A stretch of DNA of 64,000 nt from Colletotrichum lupini (Eukaryota > Ascomycota > Sordariomycetes > Glomerellales > Glomerellaceae): assembly GCF_023278565.1 (NCBI RefSeq), contig NC_064679.1:4340001-4404000 (forward strand), given 5' to 3'. Position numbers and translations under genes: made by a program. How positions within the stretch are numbered: position 1 is the stretch's first letter; each line of letters starts with the position of its first letter. The notes under the pieces were generated by a model. That model was given only the letters and a program-made list of their open reading frames with translations, searched no databases and was not told the DNA's origin. Shown in pieces: positions 1-11,965 of the stretch.

Positions 1-3000
1 GTACTATTTAAAAATATTCGTTATTAGTAGAATCCGGATTCTTTTTTTAATAATTTTAAACGCCCTTTTTAATTACTAGTGTGCCCTTTTTATTTTTTTA
101 ATATTATAGTATGCTTTAATAAGTACGATTTTTAGTTATATACTATAAGCTATTATATTATCTTTAAATTCTACTAACTTAAAGCTAGTACTAGCGTTAG
201 TTTTAATACTATTTAGCGGTCCCTAGTATATATTAATCTAGCTTTTTTATAAAGCTACTTATACTATTTTTACTTATAAATCCTAGAGGAATTACTTTAT
301 TTAAAAGGATATAGCTACGTTAATTATATATAATACTAGCTAACTATTTAAGTAAAAGATATTAATAATAATTTCTTAGTTAAAGTTAAGCTTATTACGT
401 AATTTAAACTTAAATCTGCGTAGGCTTTGCGTATTTATTTAGTATTAATAATATACTTTTATTAACTATTCTAGCGCCCCTATTTTAATATTATTATTAC
501 TTAATTACTTTAAGAAGTTATATAGCCTTATAACTAAGGTATACCTAAAACTTTAATATAGTTATTTAAGCTTCCTTTTTATTAAGTAATTAATTAACTT
601 TATATTATTAATAAGTTTTATAAACGCATACCCCTATTATTATTTAACTATTTTAAAATACTTATTACTTAAGATTTTATTTTTCGTATTATTAAATATA
701 ATACCTAGTTAATCTATGTTTTTTAAATATAAGAGAAACGGGGTATTAATAAGTAAAATATAGAAAGTTATCGTTCCGAAGTACGTCTCTATTTTTATTA
801 TACTTAGGGCGACGATTTTTTTACTTAGGCCGAAACTAATCTTTATAATACCCGTTATTAACGTATTAAGCGTTATTAATATAATTTTTTATAGCGCCTA
901 AAATTACCCTTTTTTTTTAATTAACTATTATAATACCCTAGTATTTAGAATAATCTTATAAAAATTATCTAGGCCGTATTTTTCGCTTATATAAAATACT
1001 TATACGAGCTTAGTATTCGAGGGATTTAAGTAGTATAAAAAAGACCCCTTTAGTTACCCCTATATTTACTTAATACTATATTCTTTTTTTTTAAATATTA
1101 AAAAAGATAGCGTCTTCTTTTTAAGCGTTAAGAAAATAGGCTTTAGCCTTATTAAATTCGCCTTTTTAACTACTTCTATATCCGTTATCTAAGAGACCTT
1201 CTCTTACTATTTATAAATAAAAGCTTACTTATTAAGAGCTTTTACTACCCTTTATTTATTTAACCTCGTATATCCTCTAGAGGCTAATAGGGTAAAAAAA
1301 GAGTAGTTAATATTATTAATTTTATTATAATTTAATTCGTTAGTATAGGGAGTAAGATCTTTTTTATTTTCCGAATCTCTTATAGGGAGTAAATACTTTA
1401 AGCTACTATTTTAGTTACCGTTACTAAGTTCCGTACTCTCAAATCTACTCTTATATATAATTAAAAATTAATTAAATTAACGAGGGTTAGTTTTACTATT
1501 TACTACCCTTAACTTTTTATACTATTTATATAACTTAATACGCTCTTTTTCGGAGTAGTTACTTAACTAATATTTTTTTTATAAATATAATATTACTTTT
1601 TTTATTACCCTATTTACGAGTTAAATCTCTACTTATTTAATAAATCTAAGCCTCTTTATTAGTAATTACCGTATTTAGTTTCTTTTCTTTTTTTATTATA
1701 CGTTTAATTAACTTAATATTATTAATAAGGGCTATTATATACCTAGAGATAGGTTTAGTATAGTATTTTCATTTTAATATTAAAGCTAGATCTTAGCTTT
1801 AAATAGAGCGTCTCGTAGTTTTTAAGTACTTAGTATAAGGTTATTTTTATTTTTAATACGCGCTAAATTATAATATAAAAATATCTAATTTTCTACTTAT
1901 TTATTCCTTTATTTAGCTAGGTTTTTACTAGCTTATTGATTCGATTAATAAGCTCTTTAAAAATCTTTATTTACAATTTACTTTTTATTATCCTAGCTAT
2001 AGATATAAAAGAAATTACTTATAACTTAAATAGAAGCTCTAGGTTCTTATTATAAGTCTCGAAATAGCTTTAGATTATATTAATTATACTAAGAAAGTCG
2101 TTTTAATTAAAATTACGTACCGCTTCGTAATAATAATTAAAGTCTTTACTTACGAGTACGATATTAATTACTAAATAGTATTAATATTCCTTAATTCTGA
2201 CATTTTCATAATAATTATAAAATATTGTTAAGGTTTTTTATAAAACTTTATATTTCCTTTTAAAATATAATTTTCTTTTTTAAAAAGATTTTTTTAAGGT
2301 TTACAAATTACCTCGTATTTATTATTATATTTTTAGTATTTATATGCGATCCTTACGTTACTATATATTATTAGTAATTTTAAGTCGTTTAATTTTTTTT
2401 ATATTAGCTAATTAGTACCGAATTTTATATTAATAATAGCGACGAGCTATAGATTAAAATAAGTAAGATTATTAATTATTATACTTTTAATACTATATTT
2501 TACCTCTATATATTCTTTTATAACGATAAATTATTATTAGTAATTATAAGGAAGAAATTTGCGTTATTTACCCTTTTTCTAAATTTATTAAAGCGATTAT
2601 ACGCCCTATCGACTTATACTTAGTTTTATAATACGAATTTTCTTTTTATAATTATCGTTACTAGTATTTTATATAGTTCTTATAACTATAATTATACTAA
2701 TAATCCCCCTCGCTCGTAAAGGAATTTATTAACTACTTTTATAATTTCTAAGCTTATATTTACGAACTATTTATTTAGTTAATAGCTAAGGTCGTTTACG
2801 ATTTTATAAAATAGGGGTTATTCCTATAGCCCCTTTTTTTTATAAACCTTAGTTAAATAGATTAATACTATATTAATTTACTTATTATTAAGTTAATTTA
2901 TAATTTTATATATCTACGTCCTTTAATAATCCGGGTTAATATTTACTTATTTATAAGAGATTAGAATTTTATTTAGGATCGGGTTTTATCCTCTTCTTTT

Positions 3001-4868
3001 TTATTTTAACTTACTAAGGGTCGTGCTCTAGCTTATACTTATATTAGTAGTTATTAATATATTTAATTTTAATAGGGATATATTTAATCTACGCACTAGC
3101 CGTAATAAATCCGTACTTTTACTACTTAATAAATTTATTAAGGTCTAGGAGATTCTTTTTTTTTTTATTATCTTATTACTACTTTTATTTTTATTATTTT
3201 TAGTAATTACTATTACCTTTTTAAATTACTAGCTATTATACTTATTAAGATCTTTTTTTTTATTTAATATAAAAAAGTAAGGTTTAATAGTTCTTTTTTT
3301 TAATAATAGTAATAAACGTTTATATTATTATAAGAAGATATAGTAATTAGTCTTAAGATTTTTATTAATTACCGATTTTTATTATCCCGTATATTTCTAG
3401 CCTCTTAAGCTTTATACTCTTTATAATTTCTAAATAGCTTTTTCTTTTAATTTACCTCTTTTAGGGCGGTATTTTATAAGAATAATTAAAAATAAATACC
3501 GGGCGGCTCGTAAAAGAGCTATATAAGTTGTTAAGAACTATATAGGCCGTTAGGTATAATTAACGAAGTTAAGCCCTTTTTTTTATAATATTATAGACTT
3601 TAAGGACTTATTAAAAATACTTATTTATTATTTATATATAATAGGATTAGATACTTTAAAAATCTTATTTTTTATAGCCTTTTAGTACTTTATTTTATAT
3701 TTTTTAAATAGTCTTTTTTATAGCTTAATTATTATTAAATAATTATTATTTACTAGCGATCCCTTTTATTACTTAGTTAACTTTTTGAAATTAGTAATTT
3801 TATACTAGGAGCTAATATAAAAAGAAGCTTTTTAGCGGCCTTTTAAAGGATTCTTTTTTTTTTTTTAAAATCCTCGTTTTTTTTAGCCTTTTCTTAAGCT
3901 AATAATAACTCTAATAAGAGGTTATAAAAATTATTTTAAATAGCTACTTTTTTTTTAAGTTAATCTCCGAGATTTATAATATTCTTAATTTAATATTATG
4001 AAGACTTTTAAATCCCCTCCTCCCTTATTAAACTATCCCCTATATTATATTCCTAAGTAATACTTAGGGAGTAGTTAAGGGAGCTATAAAGAGGTCGTTT
4101 AAACTACGGGCTTAAGGTCGTATTTATAAGATCTTTATAATAATAGACTTTTTTATATATTATAAATCTCTTAGCTTAATAACTCTTATAGGGTTACTTT
4201 CGCTACTAAGTAAGAATATTTACGTTTAGAGATTCCCTTTTTTAATTATATAATACTTTTTTATATTATATTATTAAGCTCGTTTATTATACTAATTAAT
4301 TAGGTAAGTATTTATTATATAAGTACTTTTTTTATTAATTTAACTAGTTAATTTTTAATTATAAGCCGGCTATAAAAAAGTTATTTAATAAAAAAGCTAC
4401 TCGGGGTAATAGTAAAAGACTAGTTATTTAAGTAGTTTTATTAATTAATATAATTTAAGATAGTAGACGTTGACTTCTCGTAAATAATAAAGGGCTACGA
4501 TTACTTAATTCCGTACGGTATTTAAAAATCGCCTCTTTTTTTATTTATTTTTATAAAGTTAATTAGTACGAATCTCTTATCTTATATAATATTAAAAAGT
4601 TATCTCTTTTACGTAGCGAGATACTTTACTAATTTATAATAATAGTATTTAATTACTAATTAATATTAGTATTTTTATTATAAAATAGTTAGCTCGAACC
4701 GTAGTTAATAAAGAGATTAATTAAACTATATAAATATTTACGTAGTAGGTATAAAAAAGAGGTTCTAACCGTAGGTTAGGCTAGCTATAATAATTATAAA
4801 TAGGGCCCTTAATTGGCCCCTGCGCAGTCGGCTGTATGCCGCGGTCGAATTGGACTTCTAATCCGACA
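1..4868 (-). mobile_element. Ty1/copia retrotransposon, 5' part, RIP-degraded
   Basis: This is the 5' two thirds of an LTR retrotransposon lying on the minus strand; its 3' part is outside the window. The right edge is a 205-bp LTR (4664-4868), and the five bases after it are GAGGC, the expected target duplication, whose partner is not visible. The sequence is collinear with the complete plus-strand copy at 28553-35975: base 1 corresponds to about 33420 there, so the gag region and most of the integrase core are included. CpA and TpG are very rare and stops occur in all frames, so no protein can be made. The base change pattern is that of RIP. Confidence 0.93.
4664..4868 (-). repeat. LTR (205 bp) of copia copy 1
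   Basis: This is the 5' LTR of the minus-strand copy. Read on the minus strand it begins TGTCGGATTAG and ends in a RIP-altered form of GGATACCAACA. The outer 60 bases (about 4808-4868) keep normal base composition, while the inner part is AT-converted. It aligns without gaps to the LTRs at 28553, 35771 and 63046. Confidence 0.92.
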
Positions 4869-5692
4869 GAGGCGTATTGCCATCTACTTAAATTGTTAAG
4901 ACACTGCAAAAGGTTGCGCTGGACTGTAACTTAAGAATGGCATGACATGTACCAGCAAGAGAATCTCGATGACTTGCAGCGATTCTTCGACAAGTACATG
5001 CTGGATAAACACAGTGGCTGGGAGACTACGCCCAGGACCCGACACTAGCTGCTGGGTTACAACCGTTCAAGCGTAGTCAATCAGCCTGCTGCTCAATTTC
5101 CGCCAGCGAACTTCAGGTACGAAACCTTGTTCCTTGATGCGACGAATAGATCTCTAGGGCACCGAAAACCCTCGTCTAAGAGCGTGGTCGAGTATCAAGC
5201 GGATTCGCCTTCTTCTCTTATGGGGTGCTTGCAGCCCCAGACCTCGGCCGCTAGTCTCATAGATCAAGGCCAGGGCCAGGACCCGGACCAGGACCAGGGT
5301 CTCGCGTCTTTCCCCCTCGGCCAGATCCCCATGTGGTTCAGAAGGGTGTCAAAGCATCGTGATCTGGGGTATTTGTGCGGGGTGAAGCGAACGAAGCGGA
5401 GCTATTCCCAGCGACAAGATCGAACTTCAATGCTTGCGTCGAATTTCAAAGTGGCAATATGGTTCGTGATCATAACACGCCGGATAGCTTGGGAGAATCA
5501 TGATTTTGGGTGCTGAACGAAACTGCATCGGTGGTCCTAGTTTCTGTGGATCTTGCAGAATTTGCTAAATCGCGGCATCTAGAGTCGGCAGTCATGAATC
5601 TCCACCAATTCCGACTTTCGGAACCACTTAGACTTGAAGTTGCCGGTGGAGGCTTTAGTATGCACTCTCTGTATTATGGCCTAACCTCATGA
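4869..5692 (+). pseudogene. CocE/NonD-family hydrolase relic (C-terminal part)
   Basis: The translation resembles the C-terminal half of CocE/NonD (X-Pro dipeptidyl-peptidase S15-type) alpha/beta hydrolases. The end of the catalytic domain is recognisable as EWHDMYQQENLDDLQRFFDK, followed by LLGYNRSSVVNQP and FRYETLFLDA, where the PepX_C beta domain normally starts; LRLEVAGG near 5640 matches the end of that domain. The frame carries stops at 4932-4934 (TAA, where relatives usually have Gln) and 5046-5048 (TAG), and a frameshift separates it from the last segment (from 5510). The 5' half, including the nucleophile, is missing: the relic begins exactly at the copia LTR. It reads as a dead gene cut by the element. 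Family assignment is from motif memory. Confidence 0.7.
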
Positions 5693-5778
5693 CTTCGTGA
5701 CAACAGCTTCTCGTTTCTCGGTCTATTCGACGACAACACAGTTGGCTTCTTCACGAGTACCATTCAAGAGCCCGCAAA

Positions 5779-7125
5779 ATGCCATTTCTAAACCCTCAGC
5801 CCAAGATCATCATCGCCGGTGCAGGTATTGGTGGCCTCACGGCAGCACTGTCCCTCCACGCCGCTGGGTTCACAGACATCCACATCTTCGAAGCAGCGTC
5901 ACAACTCACAACTCTTGGCGTCGGGATCAATGTGCAACCCTCCGCCATTCTCATTCTCCGTAATCTCGGACTCCTGGAAGCTTTCGAGAAGACCGGCGTC
6001 AAGACGCAAGAACTGAACTTTTACAACCGTCACGGCCATGCCATTCTCAGCGAGCCACGAGGTCTCAAGGCAGGCTATGCAGTGCCGCAATTCAGCGTTC
6101 ATCGCGGCGAATGCCAAATGCTGCTTCTGAGTGCCGTCAAAGAGCGTTTGGGCGAAGGGGCGGTCAATCTCAATCACGCTCTGACAGGGTTCTCACAGGA
6201 TGAGAAGAGCATCACAGCAGAGTTTTCGCAACGGCGAGACGGTGCGCCGGCAGGACAGTCTAGCGTCACTGGCCATATTCTGATAGCCGCTGACGGAATC
6301 AATTCGACCGCGAGAAAGGTTCTCTACCCCAACGAAGGCCCGCCACGATTCTCGGGCCGCATGCTTTGGCGCGGCTGTATCGAGCGTGAGCCGTATCTCA
6401 CAGGAGCATCAATGGTTTGGGCTGGTCACGCCGATCAAAAGTTCATCGCCTATCCCATTAGCCAGCGCTCCGCAGATAAGGGCAAGAGCCTTGTGAACTG
6501 GATCGCCGAACTCAGGATAAGAGACAAGGATGATGAGGATCTCACGCCGCCAAAGACGGACTGGACAAAAGCAGTCGACAAGTCTGTGTTTGAGGGGCCG
6601 TTTCAAGGTTGGCGGTGCGGCGGGCTCGAGATGAAGGATCTCATCGACGCAACCGAGAAGGTTTTTGAGTTCCCTATGAGCGATCGGGACCCTGTTGAGC
6701 GTTGGAGCTTCGGCCGCCTGACTTTGCTTGGTGATGCTGCGCACGCAATGTACCCGATTGGCTCTAACGGCGCATCGCAGGCTATTATCGACGCGGAGAC
6801 TCTTGCGAAGCAACTTGTTGAGAACCAAGACGATGTGGTGGCGGCGCTGAAGGCGTATGAGTCGGAGCGGCTGCCAGCCACGTCCAAGATCATCATGGCA
6901 AACCGTGGAAATGGACCGGATCACGTCTTGCAAATATGCGAGGAAAGAGCACCCGATGGTTTCGGGAATGTCTACGATGTTGTCCCGAAGAACGAACTAG
7001 AAGACATTGGTCGGGTCTACAAGAAGGTGGCTGGGTTTGAAATGGAAAGTGTGAATAAGAAAGCACAGGAAACAGAGGGCATTAGTGAGAAACTAGGATT
7101 AAAGAGCCCAGCTGAGTGGATTTAG
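5779..7125 (+). CDS. FAD-dependent monooxygenase (salicylate hydroxylase-like)
   Basis: This is a single-exon, 448-residue class A flavoprotein monooxygenase, the family that hydroxylates aromatic or polyketide substrates using NAD(P)H and O2. The Rossmann GxGxxG fingerprint GAGIGG is at residues 14-19, an acidic FAD-ribose contact is near E38, the DG motif (ADGINSTARK) is at 171-180, and the GD motif (GDAAHAMYPIGSNGASQ) is at 318-334. The length is normal for the family and no lesion is seen. There is no signal peptide or membrane anchor, so it should be cytosolic. The first ATG of the open frame is used. It lies 86 bases after the CocE relic in the same direction. The substrate cannot be read from sequence; relatives act on salicylate-type compounds or in secondary metabolism. 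Confidence 0.9.
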   Translation: MPFLNPQPKIIIAGAGIGGLTAALSLHAAGFTDIHIFEAASQLTTLGVGINVQPSAILILRNLGLLEAFEKTGVKTQELNFYNRHGHAILSEPRGLKAGYAVPQFSVHRGECQMLLLSAVKERLGEGAVNLNHALTGFSQDEKSITAEFSQRRDGAPAGQSSVTGHILIAADGINSTARKVLYPNEGPPRFSGRMLWRGCIEREPYLTGASMVWAGHADQKFIAYPISQRSADKGKSLVNWIAELRIRDKDDEDLTPPKTDWTKAVDKSVFEGPFQGWRCGGLEMKDLIDATEKVFEFPMSDRDPVERWSFGRLTLLGDAAHAMYPIGSNGASQAIIDAETLAKQLVENQDDVVAALKAYESERLPATSKIIMANRGNGPDHVLQICEERAPDGFGNVYDVVPKNELEDIGRVYKKVAGFEMESVNKKAQETEGISEKLGLKSPAEWI

Positions 7126-8483
7126 GCCTCAGAGCTAATCAAGCGTTGATGTTTGGCACCTCCTAAAGAAATCTCAGTTGACATTGACAGAAATGACAGC
7201 GAGTTAAGAAAAGCAAAGATATTACTGGCCGCTCTAGAGACCCATTCCAAAGCTATCTGAGGTGCATTGCAATTCAAAACCCTTCTTGGAGTCATGCGGG
7301 CTTCTATTCGATGCCGTTTGAGACGACGAGTACTAGTAGTCAGGAACATGCAGTAAATAGTTCTGGGGAGAAGCGGACCGGGGGCAAGTTGCCAGAGCCT
7401 GAACATGACTTGTCAATGTCTCTGGTTCCCGGCGTACATCAACGACCGTTTAAGGTATGATGGCGCAAGTCCAGACTCCCGCACCTGAAGTCAACGTGAT
7501 GCTGCGGAGTGTCTTAGACAATGGTTGAGGTGTGCAGGCGCCACGGTATCATTAGTTTTGGTCTAGTCTCTCCCTGCGCGGCAGCTGCATCCAATCCCCT
7601 CTCGTTACCCAGGACATTCACAATCCATAGCATCTTGGCCGTTGTCACTGCAGTCCGAGCTACAGGTAAGGAGTCCGGCAGTCAAGTGACTTTGAACCCC
7701 GGCTTGTGCCACCATTTGGCCTGCGCACATCCTGTCGCGGCATTTCAAGCGGCCAAGTTTGATTCATTTGCCCTGAACAGGCCACTAAGTGGTGCATGAA
7801 CGCATACCGCGGAAGGCTTACCTGTTTCTTCTAAAGTTCTATCCTTCAGTTGTCCTCTCTTCAAATGTGACGTATTTCAAATGCACTGCACCTACGACAT
7901 GCATGATCTCGATCTCGGTACAGCATCACATCAGTGCTTCAGAAATACGCAAGAGGACTCTCCAAACTCTGTTCGCTGAAGCTTGGACAGAAAAGAAGTC
8001 AAGATAGAGTAGAGAGTGGGATTTAACCTTCAAACTTTCTGCCCAGGCTTGAAACCACAAGGCGCTCGATGTCACATGTATAAACATTCAATCCGAGTCG
8101 AAAGTGTTCAAAAGGTGTTTTGGCTCAACTGAAGGGATGTGTACAAAGGATCAAGCTAACTACCGGAATCTCTTTCCCGGGAGACATAGTCACCACCTAT
8201 AATTCACTGGTCAAGAGAAAGCCATAGATGAATTTGGGATCTATCATCTGCAACATTTTGCTTTTTCCCCTGCCTCCCTTTTGAAGAGAATCACGCCAGT
8301 GACGGAATGGTCCAAGCTTGGGAGGTTGGCTCCTTCTAGTGGCCCGTGACTGAATGTCTTTCTTTTCCGCTCCCGCCGTCTTTCCGAAATCCGACCATCT
8401 TCTTGGTGTTTCATCTTTTCAATGCCCCATGACTTTACCACGGCTACTACCTCGCTGTCAGAATGGCGTCGTGAAAGGACACC
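7126..8483. other. Intergenic, no supported gene
   Basis: No open frame in this 1.36-kb stretch shows a domain, a plausible splice chain or consistent coding character. The GC content is normal and there is no RIP signature. It separates two genes transcribed in the same direction and so holds the terminator of the monooxygenase and the promoter of the rhodopsin-like gene. Confidence 0.6.
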
Positions 8484-9721
8484 ATGGATAATACGTTGCC
8501 GTCGTCAACCATACGAGCAATTGCGTCCTTGGTCGTCCTCTTTGTTCTCGCGACGACCTTTCTCGCTCTCAGGATTTACGCGAGAGTCTCGGCGTTGAGA
8601 AGTTGGCGGCTGGGGACGGACGACTATCTCATACTTTCGGCGTGGGTGAGTACGGATCTTTGCGTAATTAATCCCGCGATTTTCTTCTGTTCTTCTAATG
8701 CCATGTCTAGGTTCTGTTCACATGCATGATATATCTTCGGGTCGCGCTTCTAAGTGCGTCCACGTTTGCGGGGATACTGAACGTCCCAAAGTACAGCAAG
8801 ATCAGTAAGGCAGCCGGGGTAATGTCAAACATAGCGTGGGCGCTAAGCAAGACATCGTTCGCCTTCACGCTCATGCGTTTGATGACGGGGAAGCTTCGAT
8901 GGATGCTGTGGTTCATCATCTTCTCCATGAACCTCTTCATCGCGCTGTGGCTCCCATTCTTTCTGAACCCATGCGGCCCTGGCGGACCGGAGCCATGCTG
9001 GCCACGGGAAATGTCTGTTCCGTTTGGGATATTTGTCAATGGTGATTAAACTCATGTTGTCTTTGTCATATGGTTCTTTCCAGGATCGAGGTGGTTGACC
9101 TTTCTCTCTTAAGCATATTCGGCCTTCTTAGACATTTTTCTTTCCTTTTTACCATGGAAAATTATATGGCCTCTTCATCTTAGCACTCACGAACGGATTG
9201 GCATTTGTGTAGCTATGAGCATGGGTATCTTGTAAGTTTCGGTTCCGCATTTGGTGCATCAATTCTATGTCTTGGATTTTGTCGATTAATGTTGTCTGCA
9301 GCGCTGGAGCTACTGGGATAGTCAAGGTTTTATATCTATTCGGACCACAATCACGGAGTATATTCGACTCCGGAAGTATATGTAAGTTTTGACACGTCCG
9401 GTTATGAACCCTCAAGAATCAACTTGGAGGTCATATCAGACTGACCCTTTTCTTCCCCTAGACACGTTGAGCACCCTCTTCATCTGGGAAAGCGCTGAGA
9501 TCTCAGCCACAATCATGGCAACATCAATACCCATGTTGCGAAAACTCGCCGTCAACATCTCAACCAGATACTCTTCTCGAGGAAGTAGCGAAAACACCAT
9601 GCTGTCCGTTTTCCAGCGCCAGTTACGTATAGCTGGCCTCAGTAATGATGCTGAGAACCAACACGCTGACCAACCAACCAATTATACTGGCGCTTCCTCT
9701 ACGAACTATTCACGGGCTTGA
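8484..9721 (+). CDS. SAT4-type fungal rhodopsin-domain membrane protein
   Basis: This is a five-exon gene: 8484-8645, 8711-9041, 9114-9231, 9302-9381 and 9462-9721, which join in frame to 316 codons. All introns are 65-80 bases and GT-AG. The product belongs to the fungus-specific rhodopsin-like (SAT4/Pth11-related) family of seven-helix plasma-membrane proteins. Recognisable family landmarks are RLGTDDYLILSAW after helix 1, NPCGPGGPEPCW before the fourth loop, AYSAFLDIFLSFLPWKIIW and VAMSMGIL in the middle, GATGIVK, and the WESAEISATIMATSIPMLR helix 7. There is no N-terminal CFEM domain, unlike the decayed relative at 57392-59032. The ligand and signalling role are unknown; some Pth11 relatives sense surfaces or hosts. 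Confidence 0.85.
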
Positions 9722-11659
9722 GGAACGCATTCTTAAGTACGATTAGGACATAACACAACAAGCACAGGCTACCCTAGTTCGATGTTTAAACTTAGTGAAA
9801 CTTGGAAAAGATTGATGTTAATAGCTGCACACCCTATCATACCTTCATAATACCTCAACCTCTCTCAAGTAGCCTTCCAACGGGCTGATTCAGATTAGCT
9901 GGAGTCAAACATAAAGAAATTAGACCTTAAACATCCAGTGTACGAAGCATTCCGTCGTCAACCTATCAAACCCTCTTAGGGATCGGAAGATACCGCAAAG
10001 GCGACGTGCTCTCGACTGAGCTTTTCGGATTCATGTTGGCTTTTTCGTAACTAATTTAATTTGACTATTTTGACAGATTTTCATTAAGTTTTGGAACAGA
10101 ATATAGAAGAGTCGCTCAATTGTTACAGAGTCGCATTGTTTTTCCTGATTTTGAATTCTATGATACGTGCATTAGCTCGTGATCGTTCTGGAAGCTCTTG
10201 ATTTAAACTTCCTGCTTCATGCGAGCGCAAATCCGCGTCATTTGCAACAGCTAAGACTATTTCCACCTCACGTTATGCGTCGATGAGTAGATATCTGCGG
10301 AATAGTGAATGAATTATCGGCGTTCATCTCAAAATCTGAAGTGCCTTTCAACACGCGATTTGAGGACACTTTTCAGCTCGATAAAACCGCAATCCCCCGA
10401 CAGCACGGCAATCGCATATTGATGGTGGGGTTCTTATGGGCGAAATTGCACCTAAGTACATGTAGTCCTCTTTCCCAGAACGAATGTACATGTCGCGCTG
10501 TTGCATAATACCTTGACTCGGAGGGGTCCCGGATATCCGGACCACACACAAGGAATATCAGCTATTGGTTTGGATGCTGATGTGGTAGACCGGAGACTCC
10601 GTCGCCAAGGCAGGCAAAGATTGTACCCACTGGAGAATTCTGGTCTGAGCGGTATTTGCGCCCTGGAAATGGAGAAGATCTGACGACACAGCCTCACTCA
10701 TGACTTCCTACACGACATGCTCTGTTGGTTAAACACAACAGCGATGTCGGAAGGAACTTGATCTGTTGCGGGCGCTCTATTGCTCTGAGCCAAGTTTGCG
10801 AACCATGTTGATGTCTACAACAGCAGCCCAATACGCATTTGTCGTATTCATAGCTCATTCATTGGCCAATCCTACGTAGTATGTTATCCCTCTCATCGAG
10901 TCATGCTCGAGCTCCATCGGATAGGTCGGCGGTGCGGTGAACGACCTCGTCTCGATCGCCAGGGCTTTCTCCATACAACAAAACCGGGGTCTTCTTTCGC
11001 TCTCGGGGTGTAGATGTTTGAGTAATGCGCGTGGATACTAAAGCCTTTGATTGTTACGAGTATACATAGTGCCGGTGGTTGCATGACTTGTACGGAGTAT
11101 CCCACCGGGTAATTTTGCAGCCCCCATTCTACGAAAGATTAGCCCAGACTGAACGACTAGCAGATAAGCCAGCAACCTGCCATACATGTGTTTGAAGACT
11201 TGTTGAATATGAGCAAAGTCTGTAAGTAGCTACATAGAACTAGAGCTCGGCGATTATGACCCAAAGTGGCACCTTTCACATCATATCACATCATACCACA
11301 TCATACCGCTAGGTCATATCTTACAACTGGCTTGGGTTCCTAGCAACTAGCCCGGTAAGCTAACAAAATAGACTTTGGTTCGCAAGCTCAATCTAATAAG
11401 CTTCCATGGATAAAGTCAACTACGTAAGGAAGAACAACCTAAGGAAGCGGAACTAACGACCTCGGGCTCCGACAGCTGGGACTTTACGATAATCGGAGAC
11501 ATACATGCTAGTGCTATTAATACTGCACGTAGCAAGCTCCTCAGTCCAGCTTGGATGAGTAGATCGCATCTTCCACGAACTATAAGTTGAATCTTTCTCT
11601 CTTGAACCTCTTGCATCCCGTGCCTTTACTACCATAACCGTCTTTACATAAACCACAAA
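9722..11659. other. Intergenic, no supported gene
   Basis: This is 1.9 kb of ordinary composition. Short open frames around 10305-10697 lack recognisable domains or splice partners. A short tandem of the type ATCACATCATACC lies near 11280-11310. The last ~200 bases are the promoter and leader of the small cysteine-rich gene; a CT-rich tract sits about 60 bases before its ATG. Confidence 0.55.
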
Positions 11660-11965
11660 ATGAAGTTCCTTACGCTCGTCATCGCCCTCACAGCGCCCCT
11701 GGCCGCACACGCCTGGACGGGACACGTCTACAGCACGCAGGCTGAATGCATCGGTGGCTGCCCAGCCAAGGTAAGCTTCCTTTGAAGCTATTTCACAGGC
11801 TCTCGGATACTGATTCTTGAAAACAGTGTCAGTCGGGGGGTGGCGCTTACGATGGTTGCTCCGGCGGAGGCGGCGCCACTGCACAAGATTTGTAAGTTGC
11901 TGCCATGAGAGAGTCTCTACGGCTTGCTAATATTCTGTTCAAGTGTCTACTGCAACTGCAAGTAG
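11660..11965 (+). CDS. Small secreted six-cysteine peptide
   Basis: Three short exons (11660-11770, 11827-11891, 11944-11965) separated by introns of 56 and 52 bases (GTAAGC..ACAG and GTAAGT..AAG) give a 65-residue protein. The first 18 residues (MKFLTLVIALTAPLAAHA) form a textbook signal peptide with an AHA cleavage site. The ~47-residue mature part holds six cysteines spaced C-x3-C-x3-C-x9-C-x13-C-x-C, with a glycine-rich loop between the fourth and fifth. The CxxxC...C...CxC layout resembles cysteine-stabilised alpha/beta (defensin-like) folds, although the first loop is unusually short. All exons are too small for ordinary open-frame finding. Possible roles are antimicrobial peptide, effector or surface protein; none can be proven here. 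Confidence 0.72.

Noticed and set aside
1..4868. AT-rich block as mitochondrial DNA or centromere
   Set aside because: The LTR ends, 5-bp target duplications and residual integrase/RNase H text shared with the complete copy show that it is a RIPed copia element.
5127..5516. 129-codon open frame as an independent gene
   Set aside because: It is in the same frame as the upstream CocE-like text and is part of that relic; its first Met is internal.
11280..11310. Short ATCACATCATACC repeats as a CRISPR-like array
   Set aside because: There are only a few degenerate adjacent units without spacers, in a eukaryotic genome; this is simple sequence.
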